64,000 bases of DNA from Astragalus membranaceus. Lineage: Eukaryota; Streptophyta; Magnoliopsida; Fabales; Fabaceae. A program made the translations under genes and the position numbers. The number at the start of each line of letters is the position of its first letter. The first letter of the stretch is position 1. Under the pieces are notes generated by a model. It did no database searches and was not told the DNA's origin. It saw nothing but the letters and a program-made list of their open reading frames with translations. Below, one piece after another: positions 12,101-23,129 of the stretch. The stretch covers positions 53,346,778 to 53,410,777 of the forward strand of contig CM076848.1 of assembly GCA_039519185.1 (NCBI GenBank). Direction: 5' to 3'.

Positions 12101-14648
12101 TTCCTGCTTTGTCCATACACGTTAGTTTGATTGACATAAGGTTTGTTCAAACTTCAAATTTATTGTTATATTTTTATCTCTTTCTTCATTTAACTTATTA
12201 TCTATATTATCATGCAGTTGTTCTACACAGTACATTCAGAAGTCACATTGGAACATAGCTAACCCAATTCAAGGCAAGTGAATCTATTTAAAGGTAATAT
12301 GGTTCATTTTCAGGCTAAATACACAACTAAATGTCATGAATAGAAAATAAGATAAGAAAAAAGTTGACTGATATATATATCTGTATGTACTTTAAAATAA
12401 GATTATCTTCACAAAATATAGATTGAAAAGTACCATGACAAACAAAAGCTATAACTTCAATTTTTAGTCTAACAATCTCATTACACAGTTTCCTATTTCG
12501 AGATTCACTATGTAATTGAGAATATATTTTTTCCTTTCTATTAGTTTATGATTTTTTTTCTAGTAAGTCTGATTTTTAAATGAATTTGTATTTTGCCTAA
12601 AAACTTTTAGACTCATGAAGAAAAACTACAAACTCATTAAAAAAGGTTGCACATTATCAACCAGTATCCGAAACTAACAAATTCTTTTGAGTTGGCCAAA
12701 AAAGTTCAACTTTCCAAATAAATAAAAGAGTAATTAATAATTAGTAAGATGGGTACCTGTTGCATTGAAAAGTATGATCACTTCCGTTATCACAGATTCC
12801 TCTCCAACTTGGTGGAATAACTCCAAACCCTTCATCACTAAAGCTTTTTGATTCAGGCCAAACGCCTAAAGGAAATGGGGTGGGACAAAAGTAGTAGTGA
12901 GGGAGGAGGGTGTGGACAAAGTAAAGCATCTAGTAATTGAAGATTCTATTTCTAATTCTGTCCCCAATCTCATCCACATTGCCTTATAATAAAGCTAGCT
13001 AGTAATAGCTACTACATGGTCCTGTTTTTGATTCTCATTGCCCACCCAACCCACACCCACTTTTCACAGCTACATACAATTTTCTCATTGGTCAGTCACC
13101 TTATCGTATCTTGCTTGGACCTTCACAGCCCCACTTTTTTCACAGAATATTAAAAACACACTTTTTTGTTTTATTTATCTCATAATGAACAGGAAGTCAT
13201 ATAATATGCAGTCTTGCGTACTTTAGTTCCACTCAATAATGATTCATGGCAACCATATACTACTACTTCACAATTGAATGCAGGCTAACCCATCGTGTTT
13301 CAAAGAACCTTTTTTTTTTCTTCGTTTGATGGAAATGTGTCAACAGAACTTATTCTATGAAACCACCAATTAAAGGTATTGCAATTTTCTAAAGATCACA
13401 CGTTGGGAATAGAAAAACATTGTTCTTTATAACCCAATGACGGCCAGATTCAAACAAATAATATCCTCTACATGCATGTGTATATGAGTCAACGATCTAT
13501 AATCAATAATAATAGTAATAATATAGCTTAAATATATTTTTAATCTCTATAAAATTTAATAATTTTGTTTTTAAAAAATTTCTTTTAATTTTTGTTTCCA
13601 ATATTTTCTTCATCACTTTTGGCCTCTGCCATTAACCTCATTCCACTGCAACTAAATTTTAGTTTTGAAAATGTAATGTGGGAATGAAGTTAACATCAGG
13701 AAAACAAAAGTGATATGGAAAAAATATTATGGATGAAAATTGGAAGAAAAATTGTATCGACTCAAGTTTCCTAAATTTTATAGAGATTAGAAACATATAT
13801 TATAAAAATAAAAATAAAAATAAAAAACCAACCAATTGCAACTTGCAAGGTGTTGGTGGCCTCTTTGAAAAAAACAATAATAAATTTATGAAAACAACAA
13901 AGGAGGAAAGTGACCTGTATCGAGGTTTCCTATAATGACAGCTTCACCAAATCTGGCTTTGTTCCAGATTGAGTTAGATGAGATCACCCCATTATTCTCT
14001 TCCAACCCCATGAATCCCCATGACCGAGTTGTGTGTAGTTTTCTTCCACTGTTCACGAACACTGACACTACTTTCGGATGCTCTACAAACAATTTTAACA
14101 AAAGGGTATGAGAACAAAAAAAGCGGTACAGAGAAAACAGAGGAGAAGGTTCTACTTAAGCTCTTATTATTACTTCCTATCTCAGCTGCTACTTCTTCTT
14201 CCAAAATTGCAGCAAAACCATTTATGTGCCTTGTGTACGAGTAAAATATAGACTCTTTGGCTGTATTAGAACTACTACATCAAACGAAAATCAAACATTA
14301 CAATTCAACTAACAAAAAATAAAATAAAATAGAGTTAACAAAAAGAATTATACACTTTTTGTCTACCTTCCCAAGAAAGATCCCAGAAACTCATAGTGGG
14401 ATTCTGTCACGAGATTGAAGTCAACTGAAGACAATTGTGGATCATGTGAGTGAGCTCCCATGTACACCACATATGACTACAAACAATATTAATGAATGCA
14501 TTAGTAATAGTGATATTAATTCCAACTTGAATCTTTCATTCTGAGATTGCAAATTGTTGCAATGGCTCACCTTTTTCACTGCATAGATGGGTGGTGTGTG
14601 AAGAAGTGAGACAAGAAGAATTAGGAGGATAGGATTTGGTAACCCCAT
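9108..14648 (-). CDS. Subtilisin-like serine protease (plant subtilase), 11 exons
   Basis: The exons are 14648-14571, 14476-14367, 14271-14174, 14082-13915, 12865-12757, 12103-11569, 11078-10984, 10841-10596, 10387-10273, 10182-9969 and 9643-9108. All junctions are GT-AG and the sum is 2304 nt (767 aa plus stop). Residues 1 to about 24 are a hydrophobic signal peptide (MGLPNPILLILLVSLL), so the enzyme should be secreted to the apoplast. An I9 propeptide follows, with maturation expected near TTRSW (113-117). Catalytic residues are D150 (LDTG), H220 (GHGSHT), oxyanion N326 (SAGNNG) and S557 (GTSMS). A PA-type insert lies at about 380-480 and a fibronectin-like C-terminus follows. Layout and length resemble the SBT5.3/AIR3 group, but paralogue assignment is not possible here. 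The ATG at 14648 was chosen because it starts the signal peptide. The gene appears functional. Confidence 0.93.
12866..13914 (-). other. Intron 4 of the subtilase gene
   Basis: This 1049-bp GT-AG intron is the longest in the gene. It splits the codon for the glycine of the catalytic LDTG motif. It is AT-rich and no inserted element was recognised. Intron 5 (12104-12756, 653 bp) is likewise empty of recognisable features. Confidence 0.8.
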
Positions 14649-14713
14649 TGCTTTGCTTCTTTGGGAAATCCGGCTACTTTGTTTTTTCAATGCAACAGAA
14701 ACTAAACCTTCGG

Positions 14714-14722
14714 GTTTATAAA
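14714..14722 (-). promoter_or_regulatory. TATA box of the subtilase gene
   Basis: On the minus strand the sequence reads CCTTTATAAACCCG about 70 bp upstream of the chosen ATG, a normal spacing for a plant TATA box with a short leader. It supports the start at 14648. Confidence 0.6.
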
Positions 14723-15134
14723 GGAGATTTGAAACAGCAATTTTTATATTAAAGATACCGTATATATGGGACAGAATGATTTAATATTTTTTTCATATAT
14801 TTTATCAAGCTTGTCAACGTGGCAGTTAATAATTGTAAGATATAATAATATGAATATAGAGTTTTTTTTTGTTACAAAGGCAAAGAAGGGAAATAAAAGA
14901 AGAAGAAGAAGAAGAGGCTCTTGTTCCTTAACTAAAGGATTTGACACGTCTCTTTTTTCTTTTCTTTTGATTTTACTCATATATATATATATATATATAT
15001 AGTGAAGCATCTTTTGCAATATAATTGCACTATTCATAGTGCTTTATATTACGAGGTGTACAGTTATTTAACTAGTTAGTTAGTTTTTTTTTTGGTATTT
15101 AGTTTGTTATTTTAACTAACAAGGTTAGCTAATT
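14723..15134. other. Intergenic spacer with AT microsatellite
   Basis: The upstream region of the subtilase contains a GAA-rich patch near 14898-14916 and an (AT)n microsatellite of about 24 bp at 14978-15001. No gene is seen. It ends at the copia 5' LTR. Confidence 0.6.
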
Positions 15135-15418
15135 TGTTAGAAGTGGTTAGTAGTTAGTTAGTCGGCATAGGTAGTTGATTTTGAAGTGATTTTAGTAATT
15201 GTTTTGTTTGTAATTCAAATAAAATTGTAGCTGTGCTACATGATTACGTGGCACCACTTCAGCACTGACTGCCATGTAAGCTGAGTGGTATAAATAGTAT
15301 AATTTCTGATTCACAATTTAGTCAGATTCTAGCCATTCTTTCTCTGCAAAATCCCTCTTCTGTGTGTGTGTGTGTGTGTGTGAAGAACAGTGAGTGTGGA
15401 GCCATTGATGCTCCAACA
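15135..15418 (+). repeat. Copia 5' LTR
   Basis: It starts TGTTAG and ends CCAACA. A TATA motif (GGTATAAATAG) lies at about 15288-15298 and a (TG)11 run at 15361-15382. A degenerate initiator-Met-tRNA-type primer site (TTGGCATCTAGAGC; canonical TTGGTATCAGAGC) begins two bases after the LTR. Positions 15192-15418 match 17280-17512. Confidence 0.85.
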
Positions 15419-15472
15419 AATTGGCATCTAGAGCAAGGTTGAAGATGATCCAGAAGCAACTGTTCAACAGTA

Positions 15473-16864
15473 ATGGCTAACACCGGTGGAAGCAACGGTC
15501 AGTTTCCGGCGAAACTACCGCTCTTTGATGGAACTAACTATGATCGATGGATCATCCAGATGAAGGTTGTTTTTCGCTATCAAGAAGTCCTCGAAGTGGT
15601 TCGCAACAGCGTCGTAGCTATTGGTGGCGATGCTCTTCGTGAACAGCAAAAGAAGGATAGCAAAGCGCTATTCCTAATTCATCAATGCGTGGACACTGAT
15701 GTGTTCGAGAAGATTGCACAATACGAAACGGCGAAAGGTGTGTGGGATGCATTGGCAACAGCTTACTCCGGTGATGCGAGCTTGAAGAAAGTGAATCTTC
15801 AAACGCTGCGCAGACAATATGAAAACCTCAAGATGGAAGAGAAAGACTCGATTACGGAGTATCTCAGCAAGTTGACACTGATAACAAACCAGATGCGCAA
15901 CAATGGAGAGACGATTACGGATCAAGCGAAAGTTGAAAAGGTATTACGAACCCTAACTCCTAGATTTGATCATGTAGTAGTAGCAATTGAACAAGCGAAA
16001 AACCTAGAAACTATGAAGCTTGAGGAACTGCAAGGTTCACTCGAAGCAAACGAAGTTAGGTTGAAAGAAAGAATAAGTGAAAAAGAGAAAGAAAAGGCTA
16101 CTGAGGAAGCCTTGCAAGCAAAACTTAAGAGAAAGAAAGGGAAAGGAAACTGGAAGGAAAAGAACCCTAGGGTAGCTGACTCGGATGAGAGTGATAATGG
16201 TGAATCTAGCAAAGGTGAAGGGGAGAATAATAGTAAGAAAGGAGGGAAAAAGAATAACAAAAGACATATACAGTGCTATAATTGTCAGAAATGGGGACAT
16301 TTCGCAGATGAATGTGTAAATGAAAGAGTTCCTAGGAAAAAGAAGAATGATGAAGCACAATTGACAGATTGTAAAGACTCTGACTCTGATACAGTTTCTC
16401 TAATGGCTGTTACTGATGCAAATGGCAATGTTATTGAGTTCTGGTACTTAGATACAGGCTGTTCAAATCACATGACAGGTAATAAGTCATGGTTCAGTGA
16501 AATTGATGAGACAGTAAAGAGGAAAGTGAAGTTTGGTGATGGCAGATCAATTACTGCAGAAGGCATTGGCAAGGCTGAGATTCATAGAAAAGATGGAAAG
16601 AAGACAGTGATAAATAAGGTACTGTACGTCCCTGGCATGACCGGCAATTTGTTGAGCCTAGGACAGCTACTTGAGAAAGGCTATTCTGTGAAGATGGAAA
16701 ATGGATATCTGGAATTGCTAAACAACAAAAAGAGAGTTGTTTTGAAGGCACCTATTGCTAAGAATAGAACCTTTAAGGTGGAAGGAAGTGTTCTTAGTCA
16801 CAAGTGTTTGAAGGCTTCAATTGAGGAAGTGAGTTGGATGTGGCATAAGAGTATGCACATCTAA
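15473..16864 (+). pseudogene. Copia gag-protease-preintegrase, frameshifted
   Basis: A 463-codon frame starts MANTGGSNGQFPAKLPLFDG. It contains a UBN2-type gag (about residues 20-200), a lysine-rich stretch, a CCHC zinc knuckle CYNCQKWGHFADEC (about 267-280), the aspartic protease LDTGCSNHMTG (about 325) and the start of the GAG-pre-integrase domain (MWHK). At about 16848 a missing base breaks the frame and gives the stop at 16864. In the next frame the conserved text continues as HLNFKSLSQLEKKKMVKG. The product would have packaged RNA and matured the polyprotein. It is now truncated. Confidence 0.88.
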
Positions 16865-17282
16865 ACTTTAAAAGCCTAAGCCAGCTTGAAAAGAAGAAAA
16901 TGGTAAAGGGCTTGCCAACAATTGCAACACCAGATGAAGTGTGTAGTGAATGCTGTGAGGCCAAGCAGCCAAGGCTGCCATTCAAGTCCCATGTGCCAAC
17001 TAGATCCAAGGTGAAATTAGAGGTAATATACTCTGATGTATGTGGTCCATTTGAAAGCAAAACCCTAGGAGGAAATCTATATTTTGTCACATTTATAGAT
17101 GACTTCAGTAGGATGATATGGATTTATCCGTTGAAGAAGAAAAGTGATGTGCTTGAGACATTTAGGGAGTTCAAGAAACTGATAGCACCATACACTCCCC
17201 AACATAATGGCACTGCTGAGAGGAGAAACAGAACATTACTCAATATGGTGAGAAGTATGTTGAAACAGAACATTACTCATTA
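16865..17282 (+). pseudogene. Copia integrase fragment with internal deletion
   Basis: This continues the copia polyprotein in the shifted frame. The zinc-binding tail (CSECCEAKQPRLPF) and the first catalytic Asp (IYSDVCGPF) are present. The text then jumps from REFKKL straight to APYTPQHNGTAERRNRT, so about 70 residues including the second catalytic Asp are gone. The frame runs out at the junction with the 3' LTR, and all of RT and RNase H is deleted. Confidence 0.85.
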
Positions 17283-17512
17283 GTAATTGTTTTGTTTGTA
17301 ATTCAAATAAAATTGTAGCTGTGCTACATGATTATGTGGCACCACTTAAGCACTAACTGCCATGTAAGCTGAGTGGTATAAATAGTGTAATTTCTGATTC
17401 ACAATTTAGTCAGATTCTAACCAATTTCAGTTACATTCTTTCTCTGCAAAATCCCTTTTCTCTCTGTGTGTGTGTGAAGAACAGTGAGTGTGGAGCCATT
17501 GATGCTCCAACA
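17280..17512 (+). repeat. Copia 3' LTR, 5'-truncated
   Basis: Closely matches 15192-15418 of the 5' LTR but lacks its first 57 bp. The single deletion that removed RT and RNase H therefore ran into the LTR. It ends CCAACA like the 5' copy and has a shorter TG run. Confidence 0.85.
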
Positions 17513-18169
17513 GATTTGTATACAGATAAGCTATTCATAGATTGTATTGAATAAAGTTTTCTCATTCAACAGAAATGAAATTTTCTTTAAGCTTTTGTGT
17601 TAGGATACTAAGATAGTTTCAGAGATCATTTTTGACCTCTGTTTCTTTAATCTTTGTGCTTCTATTTTTCATTTGCAATCTCATTTCCGTCTACCAATTA
17701 CCATTTTCGCATCACCAAGATTGCGATAATGACGAACCAGAGCTTCAAATCGTATGCTGATTTTGCAATGAATAATACAAATCCATATTACCTCCACGAT
17801 TAGAGAAGGCAACAAGAATTTTCAATCCTGGATATGCTCGATGCGAATTGTTTTGATTTCCACGTGGGTAGAAATCTTCAGCCACACGTTAGTTTTATAG
17901 GTGAAGAGAAGAAAATAAGTCTTCTTAAAACATTCTAATGCAAAAATACTAAGAAGGAAAAAAGAGAACTAACATTTATTTCCATGAGTATTTGCAAATC
18001 ATCAATATGAAATTCCTATCCTATTTGTTGCCCCTCCTTATGGAAGTTGTTTTTTTGGACAAACTTCCAAAAAAATTGTGAACAAGTTTTTTGGATAAAA
18101 ACTTCACCCTTGTTTCATAAGCCATATGATCATGCATAAGGAATAACATGAGAATTGTATGATAATTTT
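17513..18169. other. Spacer without recognised genes
   Basis: About 650 bp between the copia element and the Tat-like gag fragment. No coding frame or repeat was recognised. Confidence 0.4.
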
Positions 18170-18790
18170 ACCTTCTACTTGACTATTTCCTTTTTGTTTT
18201 TGCCTCATTACCGGTCCGACCACCTTTGGCTTTCGGTAATCTTGCTCGCCCTCCGAGCTTTCCTCTATGTCTTTCCTAGCCTTACCCTTCTTTTTAGGAT
18301 CGTCTTTCTCTTCCTTAACCTCGCCTTCCTACCGAGGCGGTTTCTTCACATATTGGCTCAATTTCCCTTTTTTGATAAGATCTTCTATGTCATCTTTCAA
18401 AGTATTGCAGCGATTGGTATCATGACCTTTACTTTGGTGATACCGATAGTATTGGTTAGACCGCTGCCCCGTCCTATGCGGGAGTGAATCGGGGAATTTA
18501 ACTTCTTTGAATTCCGCATTCATGCATTCTGCCAAGATTTTGGCTCTGGTCTCATTAAGCTCAGAATAATGTTCATGTCGGTTTCGAGGTCTGGGTTTGG
18601 GATCGTTCTGGCTCCCCTTCTCATTCCGAGGTTTAGATCCTCCGGGATCGACAAGCGACTTTCCTGCGTTCATCCCTTCTTCATGGTCGATGTATTTCTG
18701 AGATCGCTGGAGGAACTCCGCAAGCGACTCGGGTTGGTTTACTCCGACGTCAGTTTGAAATATACTCCCTTCACGAAGGCCGACCTCCAT
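18170..18790 (-). pseudogene. Tat/Grande-type Ty3 gag fragment
   Basis: On the minus strand this reads the C-terminal half of a Ty3/gypsy gag: GLREGSIFQT, PESLAEFLQRSQKYIDHEE, then YYRYHQSKGHDTNRCNTLKD and DDIEDLIKKGKLSQYVK. That is the usual Tat-lineage pattern with a zinc-knuckle-like Y-x2-H-x4-H-x4-C. After KKPPR a stop appears, followed by a charged KE-rich tail in the same frame. The N-terminal half is missing and the upstream DNA looks like LTR sequence instead. Confidence 0.75.
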
Positions 18791-18799
18791 GAAGTAAAG

Positions 18800-19470
18800 T
18801 CTGAAAGAATCATCGAGATGTACCGTATCTTTGAATCAGTATCCGATCTTAGATACCAAGTCCGATCCGAGATAGTTGGTAGAAATGGTCTTGGTCAGTC
18901 CGAGCTCCGCTCCGATCCGAGGTGGGGTGGTACCTGCAAAGACACTCCGACGGCCAAGTCAGCAAGTGGGTCTGTTCCAAGTGAGAATATTGGAAAGAGT
19001 GTGTACCTTTAATGCTTGCATTGAATGCTTATTTATAGGTTTTGGGAATCAAGGTGAACCATTGGATCTAGGTCTTTGATCTCCACCATTGGTTAATGGA
19101 TCTGCCTTTTGGCATTGGGCCTTAGTGAATTCCATGGGAAAGGCCCAATCCGTAATAGTTGCCTCCCAAGTCAGGTTGCCTTGGGGCGAGCTTGACTTGA
19201 TTCCTTATCCAGGTTTGCAGTACTCTCTGAGGCCGGGCTTGTACTCTTGTGAGTGTTTTGCCCCCAGCCTCGAAGTGCATGAGATTCAGGTCTTGCGTAA
19301 GTTCGGAGAAACGAGCTTACGATGCTCTGTGCGAGCTTGAATTTGGTTGCTTGCCAAACGTGGCGACCTTCTGAGGCCGGGCTTATACTCACCTGAGCGT
19401 CTGCCCCCAGCCTCAGAATGTTCATTGAAGGAGCACCGAGCGACTTGAGGTACCCCTTTCATGGCGACGC
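18800..19470 (-). repeat. Probable LTR of the Tat/Grande-like element
   Basis: On the minus strand a TATA box (CCTATAAATA, 19030-19039) is followed by a leader-like segment. A 50-bp module containing CTGAGGCCGGGCTT and TGCCCCCAGCCTC occurs twice (about 19227-19276 and 19371-19418). Position between the accessory gene and a gag fragment fits an LTR. A second copy is not in the window, so the boundaries are not fixed. Confidence 0.45.
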
Positions 19471-19616
19471 TTCGATTCCAGCGCTTGACAACAGTGTCAT
19501 TTGCGGGGCGCGTCGTTCGATGTGGCTGGTGTAATGATGGCCCTCGTTTCACGCGCCTGTGAAAAGTGCCACTGATTGGACGCATCGCCTAGGCCCAATT
19601 CGTAGCTCTTGATCCA

Positions 19617-19974
19617 CTATAAATATGTGTGAAAACCTCACTCATTTGCACTGGTTTTTGCAAATTGCTGAGTACCGACCTTAACATCGTCACTCTGTGC
19701 TTTGATCTCCGAGCTTCCGATCCGACCTACTATGGCGAGGGTCTCCACCTTTCAGTTCAGTGAGATCGTCAAAGCGCGCAAACAAGTTCAGCTTCGCCGA
19801 GCTTCCGATTTCTGAGGTTAGTGCCTTTTAACTGTTTTCCTTATGCTTTAACTAGGACTTCCCCTAGCCTGTTTTTATTTATACAGAGTGGGGGTCGTCA
19901 GGTCGGGTTTCAACTTGGTTGTGGACCCACTGTTTTGCACTTAAACTTGACTTGGCATGTCCCCATTTCTGCAG
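19617..19974 (+). promoter_or_regulatory. Plus-strand promoter, uORF and leader intron of the accessory gene
   Basis: A TATA box CTATAAATATG lies at 19617-19627. An upstream open frame of 27 codons runs from the ATG at 19732 to the TGA at 19813-19815. A likely leader intron spans 19817-19974 (GAG|GTTAGT to TCTGCAG|G). Transcription from here would run opposite to the element's pol and LTR promoter. Confidence 0.5.
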
Positions 19975-20005
19975 GTCCGATCTGACTAGAACAAAACAAA
20001 CCCAC

Positions 20006-22523
20006 ATGGTTGTCAACACAGATCGTCCAAACATAGCCAAACTGATGGCTTCCGATCCTAGAGACCCAGAGGGTGCACGTGCTGGTAACACTGGGTCGGC
20101 TAAACCCGATGTTCAGGAGGGACTTAATTCCGCTCCCAACAGTTTCCAAGTGGAAGATCGCTCCCCCAAGGTCCCTAGCAATGAGCCGATGGAGGAAGGT
20201 CGAACAAGTGGACACCGATCTGAGGATGTGGTGGTCATTGAGTCGGATGAGTTTGATGCTAAGTGGAATGCAGAAGAGCAGGGGAGCACCAACTCTAGCT
20301 GGAGCTCCGATGATAGTGATACTGAAGCCGAGGTCGATGTAGAGGGCTCTGCTGAAAGCCGAAACAATGAAGGAGGCCCTGAAAACAATGAAGGTGATTC
20401 CAATAAGTACTCCAGCACTGGGATCAGTCAGGTTGATGTCCCCTTGCTGATGCCTTTAAATATTCTACGGGAATATTCCTGGGTATCGGAGACGTTGAGG
20501 GCGATCCGATCCTTATATAAAGCCGGAGATGATATGATCCACATTGTTAACCGAATTTCTTGGAGAAGAGGACAGATATGGAATGTGGAGGGCATGGGAG
20601 AAGATCAACACGTCGCTATTTGGGCACAAGCTCTCAAGTTCGTCATGTACGAGGTGATGATCTTCAGCATGAACATCGCCCCCCATTCACCGCCCTTCAG
20701 CAGGAGGTATTGGGAAGCTTGAACCTCGCCCCCGCACAGATTCACCCCAACGCATGGGCCTTCATGCGGGCTTTTGAGCTGATGTGCATTCATTTGGAGA
20801 GGCCGATCTCCACCAATTTGTTCTTTTATCTTTTCGAGATAAATAGGAGGCACGAGGAGGGGTCCACAGAGCGGTGGGAACATGTGAGCCTCAGAGATAG
20901 AAGGTACACCAAGGTCTTCATGCCCTATACCGACTCTCTGAAGGGAAATTGGAATGATAAATTCTTCTTCGTTAAGCCTGTGAACGACGAAGCCGTAAAG
21001 TATGTTGGTAAGTATAGTGACGATGAACGATCTCTAGGGTGCACTAAGTTTCCCATTGGGTGGTCCCTTTCTCACTTTAATCGCCAACCCCACGCCTATT
21101 CAGTCAGCAGGAGCAGATTAAGTCATGTAGACCAAGAATCCTTGGCGATCCTGACCAACTTCACTGACCTGATCCCTTACAAAGATCCTAAGAAATTTGG
21201 TATTGATACGGCAAAGTTGGTCGAGGCGGGCTCGAAGTCAAAGGTGCTAGAAGTGCTTGGTAGGGTCGGATACTGATAAAATGTTTTTAACTTTTATTTC
21301 ATCTTTAAGAGTGGTATCCCTAATCTTCCCTTCAAATTTGTTTGTTTTGTAGATAACATGGCTCCTGATGAGTTCATCATTCTGAGGGAGCTGCTGAAAA
21401 GAGGGCCGGACTACACCAAGGCAGTCTCGATGCTCCACCGATCCCTCAGGGAACCCCTCGACGGGACAAACCTTTACAATATACCTCTTAACACCGTCAC
21501 AGTTGCGAGTGTTGAAGACCAGCTTGGCGACCTTCAACATTGGAAACGCCAGCAAAATTTGGCGCTAGAGGATCTCCCCTCAGTTCATGCTTCCCCTTCT
21601 CAAGCCCCAGGAAAAAGGGTGCGATCTGGTCAAGGCGGTTCCCCCAAGGCGTCGAAGAAGGGTCGCCATGAAAAAGTCGGGTCGAAGAAGTGCCAATCTT
21701 CAAGCATCTCAATAGATGGTGATTTCTTGAAGAAGAATCTTGAGGAGTATCGGGTCGATCCAGTGGAGGCCGCGGCGAAACTTTTTAGGCATCTGGCCGA
21801 CATCTGTAAGGTGCAGAAGGAGGAAGCTGAAGCCCGGGTTAGAGGTAATCATGGGAAACCAACGTCTCCTTCTTTTACTGCTTTTGTTGCCGATATCTCC
21901 AAGGTGCATTATTTTCTTTCTTTTATTTTAGGGGCCCTGAAAGAGAGAGATGAGGAGCGGGCTTTGAGGGAAGGAGAACAGAAAAAGTATGAGTCGCTTT
22001 CTTCCACCCTGGCAAAGGCTCAGAAGGACCTCTCCGATCTCCGAAAGGAGGGAGGAGAACTTGTGAATGAGAGGGACTCTCCTTGCAACAAGATAAAAGA
22101 GCTCGAACCTCAGATTACCGAGCTAGAGGCCAAAGAGAAGCAGGTTGCGGAGTTTGTCACAACCCTGAGGACTAGGATTTCCGAGCTTGAGGCCGAGATG
22201 CAGAAGGCTAGGGAGGAGAGAATCAATCTCAGCTCCAATCCCCAAGGTCGAGTTGCCGAGCTTGAAGAGAAGCTGAGGCAGGCTGAGGAGAAGACTCAAA
22301 AAGCCGAGCTTGAAACTGCCGACATAGCAGTGATGGCTTTTGGGATGGCGGGGGAAGGCTTTGATAAAGCTCTCTTGCTCAACTTTCCGTGGTTCACCCA
22401 TCACTTCCTCTGGACAAAGAGATATTCAACGTGGAGCACGACATGGTGGAAGATAGGATCGTCAAGACCGACTCCGTCACCAAAGAGTGTACCATTGTCT
22501 ATCCCCGCCCTTGCGATGCTTAG
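20006..22523 (+). pseudogene. Accessory gene of the Tat/Grande-like element (gypsy-type transposon protein plus coiled coil)
   Basis: It starts MVVNTDRPN (20006) with an acidic, Ser-rich N-terminus. A one-base shift at a run of six C (20679-20684) moves the conserved domain to the next frame: LAPAQIHPNAWAFMRAFE through RPISTNLFFYLFE to WNDKFFFVKPV. That is the pattern of the 'putative gypsy type transposon' domain (PF04195, named from memory). A GT-AG intron at 21260-21352 rejoins ...EVLG to DNMAPDEF. A long coiled coil follows (about 21930-22320), possibly after another intron ending near 21930. A second shift near 22380 leads to a tail ending PRPCDA at TAG 22521-22523. Grande-type elements carry such a gene in antisense downstream of pol, as here. 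Its function is unknown. Confidence 0.7.
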
Positions 22524-23129
22524 CCTGTTACTGGAGGGTAGTATTTTTTGTGGATAGGTTTCGGGCTCCAGGTGGAACCGTTGTTTAACTCTGTAACTAA
22601 AAGCTCTTTCGAACTTGAGGACCCGGCCGTATCCGGGGTGGCCTGTAATATTTTGCTCATTTAATTTGCTTGCTTTTACCTCAGTTATGCTTTATTTCTT
22701 GCATGTTAATATTGTGTGCTTGCGTTTATTTCGCTCAAGTGATGTATGTCGCCTTTAGGGCAGTTTACCGGAACTCGGCCCAGATCGAACTCGCCCTTCA
22801 GGGTAATGGCAACCTCGGCCATTGATCTTGGTGATTTTGAATCCCAAAGATCTTTGAAGCCTTTTGAACAGTTTACCGGGACTCGGCCCAGATCGAACTC
22901 GTTCAAAAAGGGTTTGCGACAACCTTGGTCGCAGATTGTTTCGAGCGTTGTGGCCCGGGTTCCGATTTTAGTAAAAGACTTCGGCGTGATCATGAGATCG
23001 TTCCCAGAGGGCTCCCTTCAATCTCGGAACTCCGGATTAGAATCGGCAACGATAATGAAGAATAATGAAGAGTAATGAAGATGAGAATGTTTATAACATC
23101 AGAATACAGTCTGCTCTTTAAAGCGAAAA
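22524..23129. repeat. Region between accessory gene and pol, with a 33-bp direct repeat
   Basis: It holds the likely 3' UTR of the plus-strand gene. It also holds a repeat beginning CAGTTTACCGG and ending CAGATCGAACTCG at about 22760-22792, repeated at 22869-22901 with one mismatch. No gene is seen. Confidence 0.65.

Larger units (their letters stand above)
15135..17512 (+). mobile_element. Ty1/copia retrotransposon with internal deletion
   Basis: The 5' LTR is 15135-15418 and a 5'-shortened 3' LTR is 17280-17512. The inside holds gag, protease and part of integrase only; reverse transcriptase and RNase H are missing. Flanks are AATTT (15130-15134) and GATTT (17513-17517), a near-match to a 5-bp target duplication. 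The element cannot move by itself. Confidence 0.88.

Noticed and set aside
14442..14690. Upstream start for the subtilase at 14690
   Set aside because: The codon there is TTG, not ATG; the first ATG in frame (14648) begins a normal signal peptide and has a TATA box at a fitting distance.
15970..16360. Two minus-strand frames of about 100 codons
   Set aside because: Shadows of the copia gag-protease coding region, rich in Phe/Leu/Ser as expected opposite Lys/Glu codons.
18155..18487. 110-codon plus-strand hydrophobic frame
   Set aside because: Antisense of the Tat-type gag fragment, whose minus-strand text is recognisable.
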